Shown piece after piece: positions 13,798 to 14,118 of a stretch of 14,118 nucleotides of DNA (positions are counted from its first letter, which is position 1; each line of letters opens with the position of its first letter). The notes under the pieces are model-generated. The model was not told where the DNA came from. It was given only the letters and a program-made list of their open reading frames with translations, and did no database searches. Source of the DNA: Deltaproteobacteria bacterium (GTDB lineage: Bacteria; Desulfobacterota; Desulfobacteria; Desulfobacterales; Desulfosalsimonadaceae). The translations under genes were made by a program, and so were the position numbers. The DNA lies in NCBI GenBank assembly GCA_024280875.1, contig JAJRPH010000533.1, positions 1 to 14,118 on the forward strand, in the 5' to 3' direction.

Positions 13798-14118
13798 CTA
13801 TCATTCTCCTTAAACCGCCCATTGAATTAAAATTTTTAATGCCTGGCAAGCCTGATGGCAGAATGAACGGGTTCCATAAAATCAACCCGAATCATCATGT
13901 CTTCTTTTTTGCCACATGGCATAAGCCTCAACCTGCGGAAAACTTGTGGGACAATCAGCAGGTTAGAGCCGCACCATACCATATGAATTATACAAGAAGT
14001 ATGCCATCGTATACAATAATACCAGAGTATAAGAAGTTGACAGTAAATCCTTTGAGTCAATAATTCGGTGGGCGGAAGGGATGCATCTTAATGTGAATAC
14101 GCTATGAATTTTATAAAA
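13798..14118. other. 321-base region without a confident gene
   Basis: Upstream flank of the PP-loop gene. Two overlapping 74-codon frames on opposite strands exist, but neither has a ribosome site or recognisable protein; the minus frame needs a TTG start. On the minus strand TATAAT (13992-13987) is preceded 18 bases upstream by TTGTAT (14016-14011), a possible sigma-70-type promoter for the PP-loop gene. Confidence 0.5.
13987..14016 (-). promoter_or_regulatory. Possible sigma-70-type promoter for the PP-loop gene
   Basis: Perfect -10 TATAAT at 13992-13987 with a partial -35 TTGTAT at 14016-14011 and an 18-base spacer. Transcription would start about 180 bases before the PP-loop ATG. The -35 matches only three of six positions and the region is AT-rich, so chance is possible. 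Confidence 0.3.

Noticed and set aside
13836..14063. Overlapping 74-codon frames on both strands
   Set aside because: No ribosome sites, a TTG start on the minus strand, and no recognisable protein features; treated as chance frames.

Overview
The window looks like chromosomal DNA from an anaerobic, probably sulfate-reducing or syntrophic, member of the Desulfobacterota (former Deltaproteobacteria). This is an inference from gene content (stacked CoA-thioester catabolism with a B12-dependent mutase), moderate base composition, a sigma-54-like promoter and palindromic intergenic elements. No database search was possible. All confident genes lie on the minus strand, so transcription runs from right to left.

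Right part (14118 to 12491): about 320 bases without a confident gene, then a PP-loop ATP-binding protein (13797-12976) of the queuosine-synthase/ATP-pyrophosphatase type. It is followed by a 485-base non-coding stretch with an 11-bp tandem repeat, an 11-bp inverted repeat and a good sigma-54-like -24/-12 element pointing into the next gene.

Main cluster (12490 to the left edge): acyl-CoA ligase, large subunit of a coenzyme-B12 acyl-CoA mutase, small three-helix membrane protein, MmgE/PrpD protein, thiolase, fused enoyl-CoA hydratase/3-hydroxyacyl-CoA dehydrogenase, B12-binding small subunit of the mutase (preceded by a possible 27-codon coupled ORF), nitronate-monooxygenase-type flavoprotein, crotonase-fold protein, MeaB-type GTPase chaperone, and the start of one more gene running off the left edge. 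Most genes have clear Shine-Dalgarno sites; spacing is 1-150 bases apart from two longer gaps, each holding a large inverted repeat.

Together the genes describe a catabolic route: an acid is activated to its CoA ester, its carbon skeleton is rearranged by a B12 mutase maintained by MeaB, and the product is hydrated, oxidised and thiolytically cleaved. The mutase keeps the Tyr and Arg that bind the free carboxylate of methylmalonyl/succinyl-CoA, but it has lost the otherwise near-invariant RTHSQTSG and LHTN..DEAL blocks and has a changed CoA-channel segment. It is therefore probably a mutase of unassigned specificity, perhaps for an alkyl- or aryl-substituted succinyl/malonyl-CoA. No acyl-CoA dehydrogenase, glycyl-radical enzyme or transcriptional regulator is in the window.
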